Source of the DNA: a virus
DNA: 22,768 bases
Direction: 5' to 3' (one strand)
Virus record (IMG/VR): IMGVR_UViG_3300046411_000168
Coordinates: 1 to 22,768 of that record
Part shown: positions 1-9,000 of the stretch, piece by piece
Numbering within the stretch: the first letter of the stretch is position 1
Layout of the letters: every line of letters begins with the position of its first letter
The notes under the pieces: model-generated
The model's input: the letters and a program-made list of their open reading frames with translations, nothing else
What the model was told of the DNA's origin: nothing
Databases searched by the model: none
Translations under genes and position numbers: made by a program

Positions 1-314
1 TAGAGTCAGCAGATTTTGATATGTCTCAAGGTAATGAGATAATGTTTATAGATAGAATGGTTCCTGACTTTACATTAAACAATGAAGTATCAGGAACATC
101 TGGACAACTTAATGTACAGTTTACTACAAAAAGATATCCAGATTCAAATGAATCAACAACAAAAGGACCTTTTATTATTCAACCAAATACTCAAAAGGTT
201 TCAATGAGAGCCAGAGGAAGACAAGCAAAGATAAGAGTAGCAACTTCAACAACAGGCACAAGTTGGAGATATGGTACAGTAAGGCTTGATATAGGCTCAG
301 ATGGGATGAGATAA
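1..314 (+). CDS. C-terminal end of a virion/tail structural protein (5' end outside window)
   Basis: The reading frame is open from the first bases of the window through the TAA at 312-314, so the ATG at 21 is probably internal and the gene starts upstream. The visible 100 or so residues are rich in beta-prone Thr, Ser, Val and Gly. They end in a block with an RARGRQ stretch followed by a Trp-Arg-x-Gly-x-x-Arg-Leu-Asp segment and a final Asp-Gly. From memory, this ending is common at the C-terminus of large tail or virion proteins of marine podoviruses; I cannot name the exact family. The stop overlaps the next start by one base (TAATG), which points to translational coupling inside a late virion operon. 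The class is inferred from context and the C-terminal signature. Confidence 0.6.
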   Translation, partial: ESADFDMSQGNEIMFIDRMVPDFTLNNEVSGTSGQLNVQFTTKRYPDSNESTTKGPFIIQPNTQKVSMRARGRQAKIRVATSTTGTSWRYGTVRLDIGSDGMR

Positions 315-601
315 TGGCTACAAATAAAGCTACAGTTTTTCCTGAACTACGAGATACGTTTGGGGTAATAACTACAAGAGAACAAAAAATTATATTTGAC
401 ATTATAAAACAATGGGCAGATTCTTTAACAACTGAATTAACGTCACAGATTATTCAGGAACAAGCCAGAGAATCAATACGAGTTGCAAGAGTGGACGATA
501 CAGCAAATGTACCTAATCCTCAAGCAGGTGATATAAGATTTAACATTTCAACTTCAAAGTTTCAGGGATATACTGGAAATGCATGGGTTGATTTTCATTA
601 G
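314..601 (+). CDS. Small tail-associated protein with C-terminal fibre-type motif
   Basis: A 95-residue protein. The N-terminal half (about 1-55) looks helical and polar. The C-terminal 30 residues carry a pattern of the type Pro-x-Ala-Gly-x-Ile-Arg-(Phe/Tyr)-Asn-x-Ser-Thr-x-(Lys/Asn)-Phe-x-Gly-Tyr-x-Gly-x-x-Trp, ending in Val-Asp-Phe-His. That pattern is seen repeatedly in phage tail fibres and tail-tip proteins as a small beta unit. The start codon shares one base with the preceding stop, and the next gene follows nine bases later behind a good GGAG. It probably belongs to the tail or fibre complex. The motif is seen directly; the assignment comes from general knowledge of fibre sequences and is not firm. 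Confidence 0.5.
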   Translation: MATNKATVFPELRDTFGVITTREQKIIFDIIKQWADSLTTELTSQIIQEQARESIRVARVDDTANVPNPQAGDIRFNISTSKFQGYTGNAWVDFH

Positions 602-609
602 GAGTAATT

Positions 610-1341
610 ATGGGAGCAGGTGGTAGACAAAACTATGCACAAGCAGCAATGCAAACTTTATTTGGTGAACAGCTAAAACAATTAGAAAATCAAGCTTCTC
701 AACCTGCAGAAGTTAATCAAGAATTAGTTGAGCAGTATACTCCTGAGTCAACACCTGTTGGTGAAACTCCACAAGATATATTAAAAAGATATACTGAAGG
801 AACTGGACAAGCATCTACTACACAATCAGCAGGACTACAAGGTATATTAGATAAGATAGCTGCAGAAAAAAAGGCATTAGAAGATTTAACTGTAACTGAA
901 ACGTCTACTAGAATGGTTCCTCAATATGAAATGACTTATAATAAACCTATGTATGGTTCTGGAAAACCACCTCAAATGACGACTGAATTGCCTAGTGATG
1001 CAAGGTTGGTACAAGGAAATTATGGAGCACAGTATTATCAAGTTCCTTCAACAGGTGGAGGTAATTTTTATGGACAATCTCAGAATACAAATCCTCAGTA
1101 TAGAAGAGTAGGTAGTAAAAAGATTACAAATACAAATGTAAGACCTGCAGTAGCTGGTGACTCAGTATTTGATAAACAACAAAAATTAATAGATGCTTTA
1201 CAAGGACAGTACGATACAAGAAGTAAATATGCTTCACCAGGTGCTACAGGAATACAAGGTTTAATTGCTGAACCTATTGTAAATCAACCACAAACAGGAT
1301 ATAATAATATCAACGAAATTATGAAAAGGTATATAGGATAA
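610..1341 (+). CDS. Hypothetical Gln/Thr-rich virion-module protein
   Basis: A 243-residue protein that I do not recognise. It is hydrophilic, has no membrane segment, and is rich in Gln, Thr, Gly, Asn and Tyr, especially at residues 100-180, which look disordered. Short helical stretches lie near 10-35 and 65-95. A strong Shine-Dalgarno (TAGGAG, six bases before ATG) supports the start. The stop overlaps the next ATG by one base. Its place between a fibre-type protein and the internal-virion-like genes suggests a minor structural or assembly protein. The sequence itself gives no function. Confidence 0.5.
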   Translation: MGAGGRQNYAQAAMQTLFGEQLKQLENQASQPAEVNQELVEQYTPESTPVGETPQDILKRYTEGTGQASTTQSAGLQGILDKIAAEKKALEDLTVTETSTRMVPQYEMTYNKPMYGSGKPPQMTTELPSDARLVQGNYGAQYYQVPSTGGGNFYGQSQNTNPQYRRVGSKKITNTNVRPAVAGDSVFDKQQKLIDALQGQYDTRSKYASPGATGIQGLIAEPIVNQPQTGYNNINEIMKRYIG

Positions 1342-2750
1342 TGATGCAAGACACTATGGCAACTCCACCATTACAAGGTATGGCTAATCTTCTTGAAGAC
1401 CAAGGAAGATATGGTGATACTGAGTTAGTACATATGTCACAACCTGAAGTAAGAGGTTTGCAATCATTAGGTAGATTAACAAGAAACCCTGAAACAGGTT
1501 TAATGGAAGCATTTAGTATTGGTGGCTTCTTTAAAGATTATGTAGCACCTGCTGCATTATTTGCAGTTCCAAAAATTGGTCCTTATCTATCTGCAGCTTA
1601 TGTTGGTGGTAAAGCAGGTATTGAAAGTGGTAATGTATTAACAGGTATTACTACAGGTCTATTAAGTTATGGTGCAGGTAAAATAGGTGATAAATTATTT
1701 AAAGGTGTGTTTGGTGGTGCAGAAAAATTAAGTCCAGGAGCTGAGAGTTTTAAAGCAAGTATGGAAAAAGGAACAACTAAAGGACTTCAACAATCAACAA
1801 CTGCAGGAGCTAATTTTGGACAACTTCCAATGAGCACTGGACCAATGACTACTGGTGTAAATGTTCCTGGTTTTACAGTAGGAGAAGGTATAAAAGGAGT
1901 TACAAATATTCCTGTAGGTGAAAGAACAGGAGCTTTATTTGGTAAAGCTGCTGCATCTGTACCTGAAAGTGGTTTTAAACAACTTGTTAAAACAGCATCA
2001 ATGCCAGGTGGAATGAGGCAATTAGGTGCTGAATTTACAAAAAATTTAATGACTCCTCAAACTGCAATAAGAGGACTAGCTTCAGGTGTTCTTTCAGATT
2101 TAACACGTACACCTGAGTATGCTGAAGCCACAGGTCTTGCTCTTGATGATAGGGATAGAGAACCTGTACTTGCTGATAACAGAGACTTTGCAATGAATAC
2201 TAGAACAGCACCTTTATCTGCATCACAAATTCTAGCTTCACAAACAGGACAAGGAGCACCTTTACAATTTACTGACCCTAAATATTCTCCTGCAGAAACA
2301 GGAACTATTAGTGGTACATTACTAGCTAAGAAGGGTGGTATGTTAGATGCACTAGATTCAATTACTGAAGGTATGGAAGAGTTAGCTGAACAAACAGATG
2401 GTGACGTTTCAATTGAAGGAATGATTAAGGCTGCTGCTGAAGGTGGTATGATGGATGACGTTAAAGTTAATCCAATGTCAAATTTAAAACAGATTGCAAT
2501 GGGACAACAGAGACCTTTTGAAGGAAGAGTTATGGGTCAAGGTGATGGTATGTCAGATGAAATACCATTTAGTATTGAAGGACAACAACCTGCTTTATTA
2601 AGTAGAGATGAGTACGTTATACCTGCTGATGTTGTATCAGCTTTAGGTAATGGGTCATCTAATGCAGGTGCAGATAAGTTAGATGGATTTTTAACTAATG
2701 TTAGAAAAAAAGTTATGGGGAGAGAAAGACAGATTAACCAAATAGGATAG
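1341..2750 (+). CDS. Virion structural protein with shared N-terminal motif and 'SDEIPF...VIPADVV' C-terminus
   Basis: A 469-residue protein with three visible parts. Residues about 24-62 contain a Gly-Asp-Thr-Glu-Leu-x-His block followed by a Leu-Gly...Asn-Pro-x-Thr-Gly-Leu turn, a motif also found in the 978-residue protein encoded at 3150. Residues about 62-130 are Gly/Ala-rich and mildly hydrophobic and could touch membrane. The last 80 residues contain Gly-x-Gly-Asp-Gly-Met-Ser-Asp-Glu-Ile-Pro-Phe, then Leu-Leu-Ser-Arg-Asp-Glu-Tyr-Val-Ile-Pro-Ala-Asp-Val-Val, then a Gly-Asn-Gly-Ser turn and a basic end. That C-terminal pattern recurs in tail and internal virion proteins of many marine podoviruses and siphoviruses, with no assigned biochemical role. 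The start overlaps the previous stop (TAATG). Confidence 0.6.
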   Translation: MMQDTMATPPLQGMANLLEDQGRYGDTELVHMSQPEVRGLQSLGRLTRNPETGLMEAFSIGGFFKDYVAPAALFAVPKIGPYLSAAYVGGKAGIESGNVLTGITTGLLSYGAGKIGDKLFKGVFGGAEKLSPGAESFKASMEKGTTKGLQQSTTAGANFGQLPMSTGPMTTGVNVPGFTVGEGIKGVTNIPVGERTGALFGKAAASVPESGFKQLVKTASMPGGMRQLGAEFTKNLMTPQTAIRGLASGVLSDLTRTPEYAEATGLALDDRDREPVLADNRDFAMNTRTAPLSASQILASQTGQGAPLQFTDPKYSPAETGTISGTLLAKKGGMLDALDSITEGMEELAEQTDGDVSIEGMIKAAAEGGMMDDVKVNPMSNLKQIAMGQQRPFEGRVMGQGDGMSDEIPFSIEGQQPALLSRDEYVIPADVVSALGNGSSNAGADKLDGFLTNVRKKVMGRERQINQIG

Positions 2751-2758
2751 GAGTTAAA

Positions 2759-3175
2759 ATGAAAGTCGTCCCTGTAGAACCCATAGGTGTAGAAATATTT
2801 TGGGATAATATCAAGCCATTAGTAAAAAAAGCAGTAACATATTCAGGTGGTAGACATACAGTTAATTCTACTAAGTATCTTTTAAAACAAGGTATGATGG
2901 ATTTATTTATTGTATTTAAAACTGTAAAAGATATTGAAGCGATTATTGTTACACAAAAATCAATATATCCTGCTAAAACAATGATGACTGTTGTATTATG
3001 TGGAGGTAAAAACATGAACAAATGGGCAGGAGAAGGAATAAAAACAATCATGGAGTACGCAAAGGAAAAAGGTTGTACAGGAGTTGAAGTCATGGGTAGA
3101 CCAGGATGGAGAAAAATATTTAAACAACATGTAAAGTATAAGGAAAGCTATGTCACTTTTGAAACACATTTCTAA
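2759..3175 (+). CDS. GNAT-like internal virion protein (T7 gp13-like position)
   Basis: A 138-residue protein with the general look of a GNAT acetyltransferase fold: alternating beta and alpha segments, a central hydrophobic strand ending in Val-Val-Leu-Cys-Gly-Gly (about residues 78-85), then a helix, then a Gly-x-Glu-Val-Met-Gly-Arg-x-Gly-Trp segment (about 108-118) and a last strand. T7 gp13, an internal virion protein of the same size, has a degenerate acetyltransferase fold and lies in the same order between tail and large core proteins. I therefore infer a gp13-type virion role rather than active acetylation; no clear acetyl-CoA pyrophosphate loop (Q/R-x-x-G-x-G/A) is visible. The start is supported by AGGAG five bases upstream. 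The 3' end overlaps the next gene by 26 bases. Confidence 0.55.
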   Translation: MKVVPVEPIGVEIFWDNIKPLVKKAVTYSGGRHTVNSTKYLLKQGMMDLFIVFKTVKDIEAIIVTQKSIYPAKTMMTVVLCGGKNMNKWAGEGIKTIMEYAKEKGCTGVEVMGRPGWRKIFKQHVKYKESYVTFETHF

Positions 3176-6086
3176 TTTTTTAATAGAAAAAGTATTACCA
3201 ATTAAATTTAAAGTTTGGTTACTAGATAGACTTGCTTGTGATATTGCGTCACAAGGTGAAGATGGTGATACTGAATTAGCACATATTAATTCATATGAAG
3301 CTAAACTATTAAGGTCAGTTGGTGGTTCAGGTACTATCAATAAAACCACAGGTCTAAGACAATATGGTGGTGGTGGTAGTAAAGGTGGTGGTGGAGGTGG
3401 TGGAACTACCACTCAAACTGTAACGAAAGAAGAGTTTCCACCAGAGATACGTCCTTATATTACTGACATTCTTGAGAAGGCTCAAGCACAAGAGGAAGCA
3501 AGACAGGCTGTAGGTTATCCAGTATTTCCTGGTCCACGTATTGCTGCGTTTACTCCTGAAGAACAAGCAGCACAAGCAGGTATAGTAAGTCTTGTGGGTG
3601 CATCTCAACCTTCATTTGATATAGCTAAAGGTTTAACTGCTGCTAGTGCATTGGAAGATACAGCACCTGCTATACAGGCACGTATGTCTCCATTTATGCA
3701 GAATGTTGTAGATATACAAAAAAGGGAAGCTGAACGTGGTGCTGAAGCACGAAGACAACAACTTGCTGCTCAAGGTGTGGCTGCAGGTGGTTTTGGAGGA
3801 ACTCGTGAAGCATTAATGCAGTCTGAGTTAGAAAGAAATTTACAACAACAACTTGGTGATATACAAGCTACAGGTTCACAAGCTGCCTTTCAACAGGCAC
3901 AACAATCCCTTGCTAATTTAAGACAAAGGCAAATGGGTGCTGGTCAACAGATGGCAGGACTAGGTACTGCTCAACAGGCTTCAGCCATGAGAGAACTTGG
4001 TGCGTTATCAGGTATAGGTGAACAACAAAGACAACAACAACAAAAAGCATTAGACTTAGCATTCCAACAATTTAGAGAAGAACAGACTTATCCTGAAGCT
4101 AGTCTACAACAGTATCAATCTATCATTAGAGGTTTTCCAATCTCACCTACAACTACACAAACTCAACAGTCAATTTTACCACAACCATCATTAAGTCAAC
4201 AATTAATTGGTGGTGCTGGTGCTTTGGCAGGTCTAGGTATTGCAGGTCAGATACCTAAGTTATTTGAAAAAGGTGGTCCAACTAATTTAAAACCAGTTCC
4301 TGAAGATAATGTAGGTTTGTCTAAATTACCTCAAGCTGTAAGAAACCAAATGGGTTTTATGAGTTCAGGTGGTTCATTTCCTGATTTAAGTGGTGATGGT
4401 AAAATTACACAAAAAGATATTCTTATAGGTAAAGGTGTTATAAATAAAAAAGAAGGTAAAAGAATATCTAAAAGTGATAATAAAGAATATACTGAAATGT
4501 TAATGGCTATGATTGAGGGAACTCAAAAAGATAAAGTTAAAGAAATGGATGATATAAAAGATATGATGATGGCAATGGCAGGTAATGAATTAACTGGTTT
4601 ACAAAGTGTTGTTAAATTACAAGCAGGTTCAACAAATCCACAATTTACATTAGGTACTAATCCTTTAGGAACTAGTAGAGGATTAACACTACCACAAGTT
4701 CAACCAACATTTCCAGGTGATAAAGAAGAGGAAAGTCTTCTTGATAGATTAAAAAAACTTATAAATATGGATAAAGTTTCAAGTGGAATGGAAAATGTAA
4801 TAAATCAAAATAATATAACAAGTAGTGATTTGCCTGATATAAGTAAATCTAAGACTCCATTTAGTAAAGATGTTAAAAAAGCTGGAGCTGCATTAGCAGA
4901 TGTTGGTGAAAAGTTTACAGAAAAATTAGGAGGTGTAAACGATATAATTGGAAATGTAGGTATAAAGGGAAGAAATTATTTTATTAATCCTGAAGATGAA
5001 CCTGAAAAATTATTAGAAATAGGTAAAGAAATTTTAGAGACAAGCACTCCTAAAAAATTACCAGGTGTAGAACTAAAAGAAGATGGAACTGTAAATTTAC
5101 CTGGAGAACCTGGAGAGATAGTTAAAGTAGGAACAGGACCTAGTAAACCTATTCCAAAAAAAGAAGAATTAACAACAGAACAAAAACAAATAAATAAAGA
5201 AACTGAAAATGCTTTATCTTCTAAAACAATGGATAATGTTTTAGATGAGAATACAGGTGGTGAGTTAGGTCAAGAACAAAAAGAAAAGATAAAAAATGAA
5301 TTATCTGCAAGTGATAACTTCAGACAATTAGTAGCTGAACAGTCTAAAAATTTAAGAGATAAAATACAAAAAAGAAAAAATGAAACTAAAGAAGAATATG
5401 ATAAGAGATTAGGTTTTGCAATCTTCAATGCTAGTCTTAAATATATGGCAGGTGATAGACTTCAAGAAGCATTAATGTCTTATGGTAAAGATGCTATGCA
5501 AATTGCTAAAGATAAAAGAGCAGATTTAGAAAGACTTGAAGATAGAGAATTAAAAGCAGAAGATAGTCTATTGGATAGAACAGCACAAGCTATTACTATG
5601 GGTTTACAAGAAGAAGGTCTTGAAATAAAAAGAGAATCTGCAAAAGCACAAGCAGAAACTAATAAATTAACTCAACAAAGATTATTAAAATTAGCAGATA
5701 TTTCTCAAGATAAATTAGAACTATTACAAAAATCTGCTACCACAATGGACCCTGAAATAGTAGGTGCATTTGCATTAAGTAATGTTGATTTAAATAGTAT
5801 ATTACCTGAACAGAAAGTTCAAAATGCAAAAGGTGAGATATTATCAAAAAAAGCTTTTTCTGGTAAATCAATATATGTTCCAGATAATGCTGATGCAGTA
5901 TCTATACAAACTATATATTTAGATTTAAAAAATAAAGAACCTGAAACAAGTAATGATATATTAATTGCAAAAGCAAAACAACAACATTATACAAATTTAT
6001 TTAATGCAGGATTATTAAGAAAAAGAAAATTTGGTGGTATTGCTAAATTAGGATATGGCACACAAGGTGATATTGTTAGAGAATAA
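3150..6086 (+). CDS. Large internal virion / ejection-type protein, 978 aa, with EF-hand-like loop
   Basis: Order of parts: residues 36-70 hold the motif Gly-Asp-Thr-Glu-Leu-x-His-Ile-Asn...Gly-Gly-x-Gly-Thr-Ile-Asn-x-x-Thr-Gly-Leu, shared with the 469-residue protein. Residues 73-85 are a poly-Gly linker. Residues about 120-135 contain Pro-x-x-Arg-Ile-Ala-x-Phe-Thr-Pro-Glu-Glu. Residues 190-330 are Gln/Ala-rich and helical. Residues about 348-370 form a Gly/Ala-rich hydrophobic patch. Residues 412-423 match an EF-hand/dockerin-type calcium loop (D412, S414, D416, G417, D423). The rest is Lys/Glu-rich, with a helical stretch near 740-860. An AAGGAA lies just before the ATG. Size, composition and place match T7 gp15/gp16-type core proteins that leave the capsid ahead of DNA, though no sequence homology to T7 can be claimed by eye. 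Confidence 0.6.
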   Translation: MSLLKHISNFLIEKVLPIKFKVWLLDRLACDIASQGEDGDTELAHINSYEAKLLRSVGGSGTINKTTGLRQYGGGGSKGGGGGGGTTTQTVTKEEFPPEIRPYITDILEKAQAQEEARQAVGYPVFPGPRIAAFTPEEQAAQAGIVSLVGASQPSFDIAKGLTAASALEDTAPAIQARMSPFMQNVVDIQKREAERGAEARRQQLAAQGVAAGGFGGTREALMQSELERNLQQQLGDIQATGSQAAFQQAQQSLANLRQRQMGAGQQMAGLGTAQQASAMRELGALSGIGEQQRQQQQKALDLAFQQFREEQTYPEASLQQYQSIIRGFPISPTTTQTQQSILPQPSLSQQLIGGAGALAGLGIAGQIPKLFEKGGPTNLKPVPEDNVGLSKLPQAVRNQMGFMSSGGSFPDLSGDGKITQKDILIGKGVINKKEGKRISKSDNKEYTEMLMAMIEGTQKDKVKEMDDIKDMMMAMAGNELTGLQSVVKLQAGSTNPQFTLGTNPLGTSRGLTLPQVQPTFPGDKEEESLLDRLKKLINMDKVSSGMENVINQNNITSSDLPDISKSKTPFSKDVKKAGAALADVGEKFTEKLGGVNDIIGNVGIKGRNYFINPEDEPEKLLEIGKEILETSTPKKLPGVELKEDGTVNLPGEPGEIVKVGTGPSKPIPKKEELTTEQKQINKETENALSSKTMDNVLDENTGGELGQEQKEKIKNELSASDNFRQLVAEQSKNLRDKIQKRKNETKEEYDKRLGFAIFNASLKYMAGDRLQEALMSYGKDAMQIAKDKRADLERLEDRELKAEDSLLDRTAQAITMGLQEEGLEIKRESAKAQAETNKLTQQRLLKLADISQDKLELLQKSATTMDPEIVGAFALSNVDLNSILPEQKVQNAKGEILSKKAFSGKSIYVPDNADAVSIQTIYLDLKNKEPETSNDILIAKAKQQHYTNLFNAGLLRKRKFGGIAKLGYGTQGDIVRE
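3366..3404 (+). repeat. GGT-rich simple repeat encoding a poly-Gly linker
   Basis: A run of GGT/GGA codons encodes four glycines, Ser-Lys, and seven more glycines (residues 73-85 of the 978-residue virion protein). It is a local GC-rich island in an AT-rich gene and sits exactly between the conserved N-terminal motif and the body of the protein, as a flexible hinge would. Repeat length could vary between relatives by slippage. Confidence 0.8.
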
Positions 6087-6089
6087 TCA

Positions 6090-9000
6090 ATGAGTAATAT
6101 TCCAATAGTTAGTGATGAAGAATTTGAAAAACTAAAAGAATCTCAAACTAATGATGCTAATTCTTTTTCATCTTTAACAGGCACAGCATTTAATCAAGCA
6201 AAACAAACTATCTATGAAGCTGCAGATGCAGTAGGTACAGCTATAGAAAGTAAAACTGGTGATACTTCTTTCACTGACTTTCTACAGAACTTTGGTAGAG
6301 AAGGTTCAGCAGAGGTACAACAAGAACTAGATAGAACTCCCTCACCCACTTTAACAACCAGTTTATTTGACATCAAAAACAAAGATGATGCTTTGCAGTT
6401 TGGTAAGTATGGACTAGCTACAGGACTTGGTTCAGCACCTATAGGTATTGGTGGTTATGCAGCAATGAGAACATTGGCTGCTCCTTTATTTGGTGCAGGT
6501 CCTATAGGTATTGCATTGGGAACTTTGCTTTCAGTATCACCTATTGTCGCTATGAGTATTGGTGAAATATTTAAGTCTGCAAAGGACAAAGGTGCTAGTG
6601 AAGAAGATGCAGCAATTGGTGCAATAAAGTATGGTTTAGGTGCAGGTTTAGTTGATTCAGTATTTGCACGTAAGGTTGTCAGTACAATCTTTGACCCAGT
6701 AAAAGCAGACACGATTGTTAAAGATATTACTAAAGATTCATTTACAAAAGCTGCAGTTAAAAATACTGCATCTCTTGGTGCTACTGGTGGTGTAACTGAA
6801 GCAACACAAGCTGCAATATCTGAAGTAGGTTCTAATCAGGCAGCAGGTTTAAAAACTGATTTAAAAGAGTTAGGTAAACAAGCTGTTAATGAAGGAGCTA
6901 TTGGAACTATCTTTGGTAGTGCTGCAGGTTTAACAACTTCACCTATAGCTAAATTACAAAAAGATGCAATCATTGAACAGAAAAAAGATGAAGATTTATA
7001 TAGTCAAATACAAGATAAGATAAAACAAGAAGATGCTGAAAATGCAAATATAATTGAATCAAGCACAAAAGAAATTGAGGATTTAAAATTAAAATTAGAT
7101 AAGGTTAAAAAAACTAAAAGAACTATAAGTCCTAGAAAATTAAAGAGAGAAGGAAGACTTGAGGGTGAATTATTTTCACTTCAAAAAACTTTTGAGGAAA
7201 TTACTCCAACTTCAACTGAACAATTTAATAATCTTAATCCTTTTGAAAAAAGAAAAATAAGAGAACTTGATAAAAAAATAAAGAAAAAAGAAGAAGAACT
7301 GGAAATGATTAGACTTGAAAAAACTACATTTAAAGGTCTACCTAAAGAATTAAAAAAAAGACAAGCTGAACTTCAGTCACAAATAGATTCTAAAAAAGAA
7401 GCATTAGGAAAAGCAAAAGAAAAAAATCCATTTAAAAGTGAATTGTTTATTATGCCTGAACCTGAAACATTATTAGGTAAAGGATTAAGAAAACTAGGTG
7501 AGAAAGATGTACCTTTTTTATCTTCTCCTGCTAGAGGTTTAAGTGCTACAATTGATGGTTTGTTTAATAGGGCAACCACTCCTATAAAAAGAAGAGCACT
7601 TGAGTTATATAAAAAGAATCCTAACTCAGATGAAGCTACATTTTTATTAAGAACTTCTTCAGATTTAGAAACATTTCATCCTGCCTATTTACAAAGAGCA
7701 GGAACTTACAATGCTAAATTAAGAAATGCTTTAGATAAAATAGCACCTGCTTTTAAAACTGGATTAAAAGATTTAGCTTCTTTAGTTGTTGACATAAAAG
7801 AAATATCTGGAAAAGATTCTAAATTAATATTTGATGGTATTACTAAAGGTGAAGATTTTTTAAAATCAAAAATGGGTAATACTAAAAAATATGAAAGTCT
7901 TGTTTCAGTAGTAAGACCTCTAAAAGAATTATTAGATGAAGTTGGAACAGACGCAAAAAATGCAGGTATAGATATACAATTAAGAAAAAATTATTTTCCT
8001 GTTCAGTACGATTTAAGTGATAGAAAAAAAGAAACTATATTTAGAGAAGAAGGTTTAAAAAATGGTATTAATAAAAATGAACTTGAAAATATTATTACCA
8101 ACATAAAAGAACAAGGTGGTTTTTACTTTACTAATTTTTATGGTGAACAATTTAGAAAGAATAAATTTTCTGAACGTAATCCTAATTCTAATTTAGAGTT
8201 TACACGAAAACTTCCTGAACCTATGATTGATGCACTAGCAGATAAAGGGGTTGTTAATACTAATATTCTTGAGGTTTTACCTTCTTACTTAATGAAAGCA
8301 GCTAAAGATATAGAGTATGAAGCACGTTTTAAAAATGTTGACAAAAGAGCAGAAACATTATTAAATCAAAATAAAATTAGCGATACTGAATATAATAGAA
8401 TAGGTAATACTTTACAGGCAATTCTTGGTAAGTATGGGACATCAGTTCCAAGTTCATTAAGAAGTCCTTATCAATTTGCACTAAGTGCAGGTTATATTTT
8501 AACATTACCTTTTGCTGCACTTACTGCACTAGCTGAACCTTTAATTTTATTGTCAAGAGCAAAACCTGGTAGTGCATTAAAATCTGCAATACAATTACCA
8601 GTTAATGCTTTTAGAAGAACTGCAAGAATATTTTTACCAAGACTTAAAAAAGCTGATTCTGAAAAAGCTTTTGATGAAATGATGTATGGTCTTGATGGTG
8701 CATTAACTGAAAGAATGAATGCATCTTCAGCAATTGAGATACCCCAAAGATTATCTCAACAGTTTTTTAAAACAACAATGTTAACTCAGGTAACTCAGCT
8801 ATCAAGACAGATGGCTTTTGATTCATTTAAAAGTGAATTAAAAAATGATATTAAAAAAATAAGAAATATAAATCCTGAAACACTTGAAGCATTTGATATA
8901 AAAAGAAAATACAGAGAAGTTGGTATTCCTGATATAATAAGTACAGTAAAAAATTTAGAAAATAAACCAATAGAAAATATTATAAGGCAAAGTCCTATGA

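Noticed and set aside
175-402. Minus-strand frame rich in Leu and Ser
   Set aside because: Lies across two well-supported plus-strand genes and has no ribosome site; hydrophobic composition is a by-product of antisense reading.
2996-3412. Antisense frame with a poly-Pro start on the minus strand
   Set aside because: It is the reverse complement of the GGT repeat and neighbouring virion genes; no ribosome site and biased composition.
4020-4050. CAA-rich repeat
   Set aside because: Explained by the Gln-rich helical region of the 978-residue virion protein; no sign of a separate element.
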